DNA from: Pseudomonas viridiflava
GTDB lineage: Bacteria > Pseudomonadota > Gammaproteobacteria > Pseudomonadales > Pseudomonadaceae
DNA: 64,000 nt
Direction of reading: 5' to 3'
Assembly (NCBI RefSeq): GCF_900582625.1
Contig: NZ_UTIQ01000084.1
Location: 124,001 to 188,000, forward strand
The notes beneath the pieces were generated by a model that was not told where the DNA came from, searched no databases, and was given only the letters and a program-made list of their open reading frames with translations. Below are positions 21,401 through 24,640 of the stretch, in pieces (positions within the stretch are counted from its first letter, which is position 1; each line of letters starts with the position of its first letter). The translations under genes were made by a program, and so were the position numbers.

Positions 21401-21474
21401 GGTTGGAAGCGCGGCCCCAAACTCGCGGCTACAGCCTGTGCTGCAGGGTGCTGGGGGGAATTACGCTTAACCAT
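3466..21474 (-). CDS. Giant TpsA filamentous-haemagglutinin-like exoprotein (about 6002 residues)
   Basis: This is a very large secreted adhesin, exported by the adjacent TpsB. I chose the ATG at 21474 because GAGG sits six bases upstream; an in-frame TTG ten codons earlier has no ribosome site. An extended signal peptide (about 1–45, ending …IPAWATA) is followed by the TPS secretion domain (roughly 45–300), with IIFADPNGLVVG as the usual NPNG-like element. The rest is beta-helix repeat: a long Gly/Ala-rich central section with imperfect 60–90-residue repeats of the form GAxGxGGxAxGAAxAxN, then classic FHA-like repeats. Cysteines are few: a CTFC pair near 363 and a GGYCKK…WC pair near 4335. 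The C-terminus (…DGATKWDL) is short and shows no contact-dependent toxin domain. It resembles the large adhesins labelled LktA-family in databases. Likely roles are surface attachment, aggregation or biofilm. Confidence 0.93.
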   Translation of the reverse strand: MVKRNSPQHPAAQAVAASLGPRFQPNRITAALLASLGVIPAWATAAGNNITVHDGNFGAGIGSVSGMTTATNIANTSATVTDITTATVHGNTGFNSFGNFVVGQGNTVNLYVPTGAANLVNLVHNAKAEINGTLNGISAGKIGGNIIFADPNGLVVGASGVVNVGSLVVTTPTATDMRNLATIAHGGTSAEATAAVTALTTGQFDGGSGTVEIKGTVNTSGSINLFAASAVVASGASLQAGTSAAETVFVNTVNLQGVSVGTGLAQANGSIKIVGENGVEVSGELAALMADNSGGNVQIASTKKVELKSGALVNTSGAAGKDAGDVIVEAPSITVASGAKVSTTASGAGKAGDITVQALSDISCTFCGDDNTTAANLNLLPSTPRAIFAGGLGVASVTLESGSTLDASHSTDASKAGNVTVQAFATDQQLAGWTTATASVNVGGLIRGRDIVIDARSKAIIKPLWASSLLSLDNVSAFSTLYESLNTYNRDDFKSMLTANPANFSELLALQDFIGLQIVSSDATVKVAASADLKAGNNLSVTAASTRQIDSNINGKVEGLNSLIPFGLGLTYGSLKGETSVEVASGAKLTAGNDLLLEATSDNTLDLDTKAVNSHDAAGNALTTMGFAFGMGVTDLDTHVTVNKGAQVDVTRDITARAVAEQTLKNNVSFDAIGLGASGGPALALSMFESSTQAQFNADLSKGRNLNVSAVDIIYEQATKAEVKVGKGSFDFLVSKLTNPSISFITPKITSLLGITLDEAQPTNGSKLRVGSAVAITLAEHNAQALLGAASSNSLSVDVSGDVSVQALQYQASLRNTASSAINSNVKEKDTAARSMSVAMVYSQLQQNTKALIGDNVTVKASHIGVGAKNEVPINDKAAVSFGSQNEWSSLSDWYNGLKDMAKAVSSPGDLPSQYANATGDADKLGLAGAVSVMKNDINAAAWVGDNSSLTTTGTGAWSSELWRDLDTNGNLLKLWTLQTDNWSNTTPANGSNNWAAPVSLLAENRVERLAVAGNFSIALFGSKSEKGSAVGAGLNIMLHDSSAVAGIGAGTQVTSKSVSVAAKEKDLLIGISPSAGKGPSAAGNGSLVLALIDTTVNASINNGATVKADRVDMDAKHILGLWSAAGALGFSEDTGVGAGIAVNYVKTDVQALIGDNRQWRALSIPGVLGVSSTWNVDELDMQAVSSGQSGAFSLAGAVARTDKEKQDAATANQDASGGAASKATSLLGAITQGLGDVLTEAKAKWNQVKNMLDDDPTRTGEVPQSSLAVAGSVSINVSRQTTRARLGDIVLDPRDPAVKGSKVNVLALNQTHQFAGSGAGAITLAKNGNQSQTSSALAGAIAANALANVTTAEVVNATLNNNDLLKVYAATDGDLIAMGLGLAAATAGSVSNDAKAISGSYGQFTNSTVARVQNSTISGRASAPSTVQVLAYDRSRSLIGGGAFAGAKGASGSAVGASVTLAYIANAIKAEWLGSTASAFATLDVGAYSATQTLLAALGVAATSGEAGAASIFAGVLDNQVSARVDGYTPSGGSLKTSSLTGGAVNVQARSVSSLTDLDSKFDTNAAGTLAGADLGYEDSLSSIDVNATTTDGSDTDNDGQYDGTTHSLFDGKVSGEAILGIAGSVAIGGKSAGGAAFGLIYAGSDYLASMANVSTSLTGALKVAAYNATEVLAAAVGFAGSGKGASLGSGTAVVDRGTVKAQILGSAAQPLSIQAGTLDLSAQKAGGYYSLAGAISFGGKGAIGGAVALTDIEQTVQAQLAYVTATLSGNAAIVAAQQSQIGSVAVAGAAGSGGTALTGSVSYNRIAGATEALLDHSTLTAKALSVYASQPGLGNSIWSAAGNISLADGGAAIGAAFAYNQLSGTRSALLSNSTVNLSGDLTVLSGLDGEIYGIAVGGAGASSGAVNISSVNNVILGQDYAGITGSTVTQTGGADLTVKASSGNGLTIGSLAGAVTYGGNGSFGAASAVNIINADRTATISGSTVTGFDDAVVRTGANQEINTIAVTAGGGGNIAVNGAVTTSVLKGTETASVIGGSLSANSLDVRVEGNRTINALAATITGSGGLSVGAADANSLITLTRDARISGSSLTIAEQLDVQARGSMTVRSAAVGAGGSSNAAVGASVAVNLLEGKDLATLSGVTLTGADTVNVLVEDGTATVKTLAGNVQGAGNGAGAGAVAVTQITQERRALIENSSLTLDPNATFTKLTVSALTTAQIDTLALSGAGAGTGAAVFSNTTNLIGAVTTAAIDTSKGSADNVAITAKDASTINSLAGGAVGAGSVAVGVAAAVNRITNQIEARLSGNKDLSTWTVKQLLVTAGSDAAINSASISAGFSGTVAVSAGIATNLIQTAAKALINGGALVKASEDVGVLANNRDVIRSGAMVVAGSGTAAVAGLVSVNQLESTTEAGIAGAATRVDALGGGTNGLSVDNGILSNAPDVNAWADAEQFNPVLDLKTGLETVHGIAVRAGSLQQLGQLSLSTAVSLVPIASAAVSGLSNTSLVSGKTTAYIDDAKINQDAGNASAAITGQQVSVAASSHSFTFGGVFSGAVSLGAAAVAAAIDTVIMDRATTARLSNVTLNSRGQTLVRANSTQAASDIVTTLGGGIVGVAGSGGVLILKGSTQALVNTGSKLDVGSLKLNAASLNRLAPNVATLSGGAVGAGASVGYASNQSLVRAWIGEQASGGARTSVASSGQVDVDASTNTGILATATSASGGGAAMAGSTAVVMLENTTEAGVGYADIGTSSIYAGGLSITAKDRLDALLVGGSVAAGAGASVGAAASVLVANSATRAQLLNSTAYLKNQLNVDAQREVDATLKTVTASLSGNSALGGSIGLLLLGSGVLTQEGSNPLDELDNGGNGTLSLSDKLGSHSNANLDYQTVNQPANGDRATLTTTSNSSDTTRLNTATSNVAVKSRLQNTNYKQETVARVSASTVKVNGASSVTASDKLYSSNLAGSAVVGGAAFGAGIAYTLSNARVIAEVLGGSLTTNGLTLNAVAQNLNTSPAVTVKAITGTGGLGIGLGAAIGVATLNNLVNANLSGIVASTGALTASASDKQALDVQALGVTAGGLGGAGLVLGVAAHNSSVTTNVAASSTLSGTDVSLSASSQAPVSLKAQGAAGGLLVGVNAAVITAKDLSSATVSVGSNASVTASNALTVKAEASPQLKAESLSVALGGLVSAGASVIDALAKASTSVTFGGGALLQGKSATVNSVITQNGTNDTVNVHGFGVSGGVGVSANAVVASARNESTSLLQSQNSTRFVGVGGGNWTFAAGTDVVQRASAEGYAAGLLAVGATVAQATADTSTQALVNGVFSGSLGALNVSANSSVDNLASSVSGQGGLVSGAAAVAKTWDNSTTKAALYAVGDSGTAASFSAVNLASYHLSTFNSFVNSINAALLGASGAHATNSINLTTTSDLVGGSYVTTRAYEQSARSDVIKPDSADFNVVSGSGGVVDAAAALSTSAINLTTQSNLGDGVRLTLAGDWRNPNHMKVQAYNYVYGRDKVKLDSGGAISIAKADSSIEVKQSNANVSVGKNADIWSVGDVVLSSSGLYDIDARANAKTYGLAGAAMGSSLAKVSANYTVLVDSNAKLFSYGDTKLYSGFDISGAMNKATLTARTDLWNNTAFPVVNDPEAEANYQRNSNVTVNAGSSLRSVGDIYAYAGTGYGVLTGEGIGKDLYREAAAALIKALGGSVSLDITGGKTVLNAGLAKVTVNGTMETGVYSQQILHITGLKYLVDGVVVDPKNVTASTTGTLTVLPVFSQISDGITWNMTSGDYSQLLTARVAQLQTQLGNYGLSPLEKAAFQAELNLLNQTLHKLYVQMGGTAADGTLPGQLNVLILNVDPILARPGNIFVKGDQLVGSGALHAPGDAKIEIINDSAAFLSLAGLEIPNREGGQLLFNDTKMLNKAGITSANRGNAAANFNVIEVAENSAAPVITVKNTFNPANGIIDSSGLKMPAPDIYVQGTINNKRGLIDITASYGSIYANADIRGQSLKLTAGQDFVLNNLDAFTHIGGDPASNNANGVLKGPAAGSGVVAGNNVVINALYLNINGLVQSGVQDWSVTLNDANFAALDGLRAAWKRGGAAIVQLATTDARSGAIGYSYNFLTESIVLDKVEVAGGYMELSGHIMSTGNGALKVLDGYSQVKVVNNTTRQLNITGIDLGSGVEGTLRINDVGRVAANPNDVWSTIYTHAGNAVQQYEGWSNAVKATSQYLVKTTNGRDTTYNTTDNRSYVWLQGRDTSDTTTKVEYWDEFWGFVPSGDGSTLSLNTVKGASTPIEGAEYMGDASNVPGGLATGAVKTQADERYATTGAEVIRKDMGGYCKKHFIWCQVYRTTRTTVTQQGFKEIDRYTVRADSDIAVSFIGYDAGKLDVTSYGNVSLLGSLFNESGTTSITLNGGKALTQGSNAVLISAKDLNLSAGALGDAAQALRVQVSNNLSAVASNNIYLQGIKATGSAGLNLSALQAGGNVNVSTQGDLTANSGVVVKGQGISLQAAGNIGGANSVLNLDTGSLSGSAMLKAVAGGDIYVEETSGDLWLDQVLAGGNIGIKVRNGDLLDGNTTVSYDERKLSEMQALWNSMGLTGTQAADALAAQKTALLEAGNQRYSQYWAKRGLSLDSNTGVWSANAFDANQALLSATQITQLKGLGWTDAQVTSEQARRVADYTAMNAEFGGQSYNENYQYALSDAQLTQMNSTAAWTTDQLQFSIAASLLNRGSSSSATHEAMNISGKNVTLQANRIGKALDADVQFDLSNGGGANLTTAQRTALAGAEQDDIYFDDTNALKFSVVQRDDVNVTATGTITATANGDVYLGGQQDFNIYNVKGQTVRIKTDGNIESANGSNVVVTGHDVVLEAGNGAIGGNGGLNTQIDGNLTARANLINLINHGDLSVQRLTGVDSLTLKVIGNLKSASQLGENLLGGAVNLNVSGSVGTLADRIQIGTGGVNDRIKLDVGGNAYIGGLQGTASQAGVLRMGDVNVGGLLDIGQTRDLLQSGDFSLGGLYLTLGGQWNMASGASVTTSNGLFADVTGTATLGDLTTTASAADLDISAYSFAASDANSLWKTQNLLRLNAYGGNIGASSRYVTLAGKALDVSATTGAIYANLAAGISSGTLLSAGSQYLNSLGDLSLNSVTSNNASVQLRGTGLVNIGNLKANSNLDLQGASLTLGSAEATTGNLLMDLSGDLIATTLKTGGVWTLDSANADIGTATVTGTSGLTIAGDLKLKSLTSGGNADLNMGSGSAIGDLYVTGNLDLQTAGLLNLTTATTNGAMALRHTGPALTPATKLTYGDLSVGTTLNVNGLGDWKGGNALVGGDATYDIGSADLASVVSNTGKLSLKAGGLFAADALDSKTQSIDLRAGSADLGTVNALTTLTSFTNGNLTVLKAYSGGDMKLTAQAGSLGTIRFGVLADPLDPTVLNANNWHLKSAENLYVETDGDVFGGNAEANKQVVIKGRNLFFGRVQSLDEDVFLQSTGLLANGDGDITGLKVEAKRDVSIIANGDLSMPEVKFGGKYSLKAGRDLTVGVGGDLSLNGDAEAGRDLNFIIGGAVNLTNVTAGRDASIVSGKSITIGNLVKAGGNITLDAQNGAINVGDMGTGVGGIVSTGLPYSGISQTGDIVLNASGDINTPLITAGNGHISATSGGVMKVNDLASSRFIDLLARGLIEVKGTSSSLENQTWRSTDDSIFFDRLVAGGQVLLDSLTDTTGRELSADQGARVNAGWRNGVATNASIVLAKATAPTLSLWSGNLVRVADARIGNSVALHGADIELYGRHTGAGQLNLWVEGTGAANATRFVTELNAADIVSPRLHAVNSSITTTGQKIDLRDAAGVDFLKLYTAAATVLMDNLTPLYQPLADVQLYELDKAFQLKQDAITSTTDAYVLHRKYTHLVLLTNFSETHAATPSETGVTTQRTTAASFSEGQMSQGLAAQRLASILNTFKAGKAPEQTWQPNWNQMRMDSRMNMNDSQQPQYSVVPGQETTDGATKWDL

Positions 21475-21548
21475 GACGACCTCGCTGTCGGGAACTTTCC
21501 ACAACAGGCATTGTCGGTCGGGCGGTCAAACGTGAACTAGTCGTGGTC

Positions 21549-21564
21549 GTTCATGCTTGTGAAC
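21549..21564. promoter_or_regulatory. Inverted repeat upstream of tpsA, possible operator
   Basis: GTTCA and TGAAC arms are separated by six bases, in the 122-base gap between the response-regulator stop and the tpsA start. A dyad in this position could be a binding site for the adjacent OmpR-type regulator, or part of the tpsA leader. A five-base arm can arise by chance, so the call is weak. No convincing -35/-10 pair was found nearby. Confidence 0.2.
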
Positions 21565-21596
21565 AACCGTTGACAGCCGTCAGCGGCCAGGCGCCA

Positions 21597-22304
21597 TCAG
21601 TTTGACATCTCGCCTTGCACCGCCAGCTTGTAACCCCGGCCGTAGACAGTCTGGATCAGTTGCGGGCGGTTGGAATTGAGCTCAAGTTTGCGCCGCAGCC
21701 GGGCCACCAGCGTGTCGACCGTGCGCAAATCCCCGGAGTCTTCGCTCTCAAGACCATGGCGCAAGCAGGCGAGTAAATCGTTGCGATTGACCGGCTTGCC
21801 GCGTCGCTCGATCAACCCCACCAGCAGGGCGAATTCGCCCGCCGTCAGCGACACATCGCTGCCCTCTTCATCGCTGATTCGGCGGCGCAGTAAATCGACT
21901 TTGTAAGTACCGAGCAGCACATCCTGATCCGTCTTATCGCCCTGACGGCGACGCAGCAGACTGCGAATTTGCGCGAGCAACACACGCAGATTGACGGGCT
22001 TGGTGATATAGCAATCGGCGCCGGTTTCAAGACCGGCCACACGGTCGAAATCGTCGTCACGCACAGTGACCAGGATGATGCCGATTTGCGGGCTTTTACT
22101 GCGCAGCTGGGCGGCGACGGTGAGGCCGTCGATATCGGGAAGGCCGATATCGAGGATTACAGCGGCGGGTTGATGACGTTCGAACAAGCGCATGCACTCA
22201 TGACCCGAGGGGGTGCTGAGCACTTCATAGCCGGCGTTGACCAGATACAGCGAAACCATCTCGCGGATTTCGGGTGCGTCTTCGACGACCAGGAGTTTTT
22301 CCAT
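21597..22304 (-). CDS. OmpR/PhoB-family response regulator upstream of the tps operon
   Basis: The product is 235 residues. The receiver domain (about 1–115) has the acidic pair at Glu8-Asp9, phospho-acceptor Asp52 in VILDIGLPD, Thr80 and Lys102 in ITKP. The winged-helix output domain (about 130–230) ends with the family signature VDTLVARLRRKL…IQTVYGRGYKL. No OmpR-type partner kinase is adjacent; the next kinase upstream (24.6–27.1 kb) is of the NarL class and has its own regulator. Sitting 122 bases ahead of tpsA on the same strand, it is the obvious candidate regulator of the adhesin and may be cotranscribed with it. The target assignment is inference from position. Confidence 0.92.
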   Translation of the reverse strand: MEKLLVVEDAPEIREMVSLYLVNAGYEVLSTPSGHECMRLFERHQPAAVILDIGLPDIDGLTVAAQLRSKSPQIGIILVTVRDDDFDRVAGLETGADCYITKPVNLRVLLAQIRSLLRRRQGDKTDQDVLLGTYKVDLLRRRISDEEGSDVSLTAGEFALLVGLIERRGKPVNRNDLLACLRHGLESEDSGDLRTVDTLVARLRRKLELNSNRPQLIQTVYGRGYKLAVQGEMSN

Positions 22305-22455
22305 GCTGAGTGCGCTCGGCTTGTTGTTATGGGGCGCGATTGTGGGGGGTTAGGGGGGAGAAATACTAGATGCGCTGATCGGGGCGGTTGCGCCCGCCTC
22401 ATCGCGTGTTCTTGTCCGCAATGTGCCAGACGTACTCAGATTCCCGAAAACACAT

Positions 22456-23866
22456 CCGTCATCCTCGCGAACGCGGGGATCCAGAATTTCTCGACGTACA
22501 GAGACGTTGGACGGCACACGATTTTGGGCCCGGCTTTGAAACTATCCGCATCCCTCACGCCTGCGCTCGGCACAAGACTCTGGATCCCCGCCTGCGCGGG
22601 GATGACGGTGGTTTGGCCAATCTGCCGGCCCTACGCCTATTCCCGCACATACATCCGTCATCCCCGCGAAGGCGGGGATCCAGAATTTCTCGGCGTACAG
22701 ACATGTTGGGCTGCACACGATTTTGGGTTCGGCTTTGAAGCTGTCCGCATCCCTCACGTCAGCGCCCGGCACAAAACTCTGGATCCCCGCCTGCGCGGGG
22801 ATGACGGAGGTTTGGGCGCCTACTCTCGCCCGCAATCCGCCGGACGCACCCAGATTCCCGAAAACACATCCGTCATCCTCGCGAACGCGGGGATCCAGAA
22901 TTTCTCGACGTACAGACATGTTGGACTTCACACGATTTTGGGTCCGGCCTTGAAACTATCCGCATCCCTCACGCCCGCGCCCGGCACAAAACTCTGGATC
23001 CCCGCCTGCGCGGGGATGACGGTGGTTTGGGCGCCTACTCTCGCCCGCAATCCGCCGGCCCCACCCAGACTCCCGAAAACACATCCGTCATCCTCGCGAA
23101 CGCGGGGATCCAGAATTTCTCGACGTACAGACATGTTGGACTTCACACGATTTTGGGTCCGGCCTTGAAACTATCCGCATCCTCCACGCCTGCGCCCGGC
23201 ACAAGACTCTGGATCCCCGCCTGCGCGGGGATGACGGTGGTTTGGGCGCCTACTCTCGCCCGCAATCCGCTTGACACACCCAGATTCCCGAAAACACATC
23301 CGTCATCCTCGCGAACGCGGGGATCCAGAATTTCTCGACGTACAGACGTGTTGGACTGCACACGGTTTTGGGTCCGGCGTTGAAGCTATCCGAATCCCTC
23401 ACGTCAACGCTCGGCACAAGACTCTGGATCCCCGCCTGCGCGGGGATGACGGTGGTTTGGCCAATCTGCCGGCCCTACGCCTATTCCCGCACACACATCC
23501 GTCATCCCCGCGAACGCGGGGATCCAGAATTTCTCGACGTACAGAGACGTTGGACGGCACACGATTTTGGGTCCGGCTTTGAAACTATCCGCATCCCTCA
23601 CGACTGCGCTCGGCACAAAACTCTGGATCCCCGCCTGCGCGGGGATGACGGTGGTTTGGGCGCCTACTCTCGCCCGCAATCCGCCGGCCCCACCCAGACT
23701 TCCGAAAACACATCCGTCATCCCCGCGAACGCGGGGATCCAGAATTTCTCGACGTACAGACATGTTGGACTTCACACGATTTTGGGTCCGGCCTTGAAAC
23801 TATCCGCATCCTCCACGCCTGCGCCCGGCACAAGACTCTGGATCCCCGCCTGCGCGGGGATGACGG
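22456..23866. repeat. Seven tandem 199/215-bp units, each bounded by inverted GGGGATCC palindromes
   Basis: Forward elements (A, CCGTCATCCYCGCG…CGCGGGGATCC) start at 22456, 22655, 22870, 23085, 23300, 23499 and 23713. Reverse-complement-like elements (B, CTCTGGATCCCCGCCTGCG…) start near 22577, 22777, 22992, 23207, 23422, 23621 and 23836. Steps between A elements are 199, 215, 215, 215, 199 and 214. The two step sizes match two alternative B-to-A spacers: CCAATCTGCCGGCCCTACG in the short units and GCGCCTACTCTCGCCCGCA in the long ones. A and B form long inverted repeats around a conserved spacer of about 90 bases containing ACGATTTTGGG. It fills most of the gene-free stretch 22305–24010 between two regulator genes. 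Open frames read through it in several directions, but they only follow the repeat period. Confidence 0.9.
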
Positions 23867-23915
23867 TGGCTTGGGCGGGGTGAGGATGGCTTACGACGTT
23901 GATCGGAGTATTCCC

Positions 23916-23997
23916 GTAGGAGCCAGCTTGCTGGCGAACCCTGCAAACGAAGGTCGCGAATTCCTTTTCCACGGTTCGCCAGCAAGCCGGCTCCTAC
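23916..23997. repeat. Pseudomonas REP doublet (REPIN-like)
   Basis: Two REP sequences in inverted orientation, GTAGGAGCCAGCTTGCTGGC at 23916 and the partner GCCAGCAAGCCGGCTCCTAC ending at 23997, flank a spacer of about 35 bases. It lies immediately after the tandem array and 14 bases before the stop of the convergently placed NarL-type regulator. Such doublets are non-autonomous elements mobilised by RAYT transposases; no RAYT gene is in this window. Confidence 0.85.
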
Positions 23998-24010
23998 AAG
24001 TGCAGCGCGG

Positions 24011-24640
24011 CTACACCAATTTATGCTCCATCGCATACTTAACAAGATCCGCCACCGACGCTGCGTTCAGCTTCTGCATCAGCCGCGCTTTATGCGTGCT
24101 GATGGTCTTGTTGCTCAGCGCCAGCTGCTGCGCAATATCGTTAACGTTGGCACCCTGTACGAGCCGTTCAAACACCGAAAACTCCCGCTCCGAGAGCCGC
24201 GTGTGCAGGGGCCGCGAGTCGGTCAGGCCGACTTCAAATACCATGCGGTCGGCCAGCTCCGGGTCGATGTAACGCCCACCGGCCGCCACGCGGCGAATAG
24301 CGGTGAGTAGCAGCGCCGGGTCGCTGTCTTTGGTGGCGTATCCGGCGGCGCCGGCTTTCAGGGCGCGGGCGGCCATTTGTGCTTCGTCGTGCATCGAGAG
24401 CACCAGAATGGCCGGCGGATTGCTCAGCGCGCGGATGCGTGGAATGGCTTCCAGGCCGTTGACGCCGGGCATGGAGATGTCGAGCAGCACCACTTCGCAT
24501 TCGGTATGCCGCAAGGTCTCCAGCAACTGCTCGCCGTTGCTCGCTTCACCGGCAACGCACAGGTCTTTGGCCAGGCCGATCAGCTGCTTGATGCCTTCTC
24601 GAACGATGGTGTGGTCTTCGGCGACCAGTACACGAATCAC
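24011..24640 (-). CDS. agtR: NarL/LuxR-family response regulator, AgtR-like
   Basis: The 209-residue regulator has a receiver domain (1–120) with Glu8-Asp9, phospho-acceptor Asp54 in LLDISMPG and a C-terminal LuxR-type helix-turn-helix (LSERE at about 149, then NDIAQQLALSNKTISTHK). It starts at GTG 24640 inside the kinase stop region (GTGA, 4-base overlap), so the pair is translationally coupled. The position next to the DUF3530, djlA and murU genes matches PA0601 of P. aeruginosa, which I recall as AgtR, a regulator linked to GABA/5-aminovalerate uptake and to GlcNAc/peptidoglycan sensing. The symbol rests on synteny and domain type, and the agtABCD transport genes are not in this window. 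Confidence 0.85.
   Translation of the reverse strand: MIRVLVAEDHTIVREGIKQLIGLAKDLCVAGEASNGEQLLETLRHTECEVVLLDISMPGVNGLEAIPRIRALSNPPAILVLSMHDEAQMAARALKAGAAGYATKDSDPALLLTAIRRVAAGGRYIDPELADRMVFEVGLTDSRPLHTRLSEREFSVFERLVQGANVNDIAQQLALSNKTISTHKARLMQKLNAASVADLVKYAMEHKLV

Noticed and set aside
21475..21504. TTG start of TpsA ten codons upstream of the chosen ATG
   Set aside because: No Shine-Dalgarno signal; the ribosome site GAGG would lie inside the coding sequence and is correctly placed for the ATG at 21474.
22437..23880. CRISPR array
   Set aside because: The palindromes are not uniformly oriented, the distances are alternately about 90–125 and 50–65 bases, the intervening sequences are conserved instead of unique, and there are no cas genes.
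22437..23883. Several overlapping frames of 70–170 residues, on both strands, with sentences such as RKHIRHPRERGDPEF repeated
   Set aside because: They only translate the 199/215-bp repeat units. The repeated peptide follows the DNA period and appears on both strands, so no gene is called.
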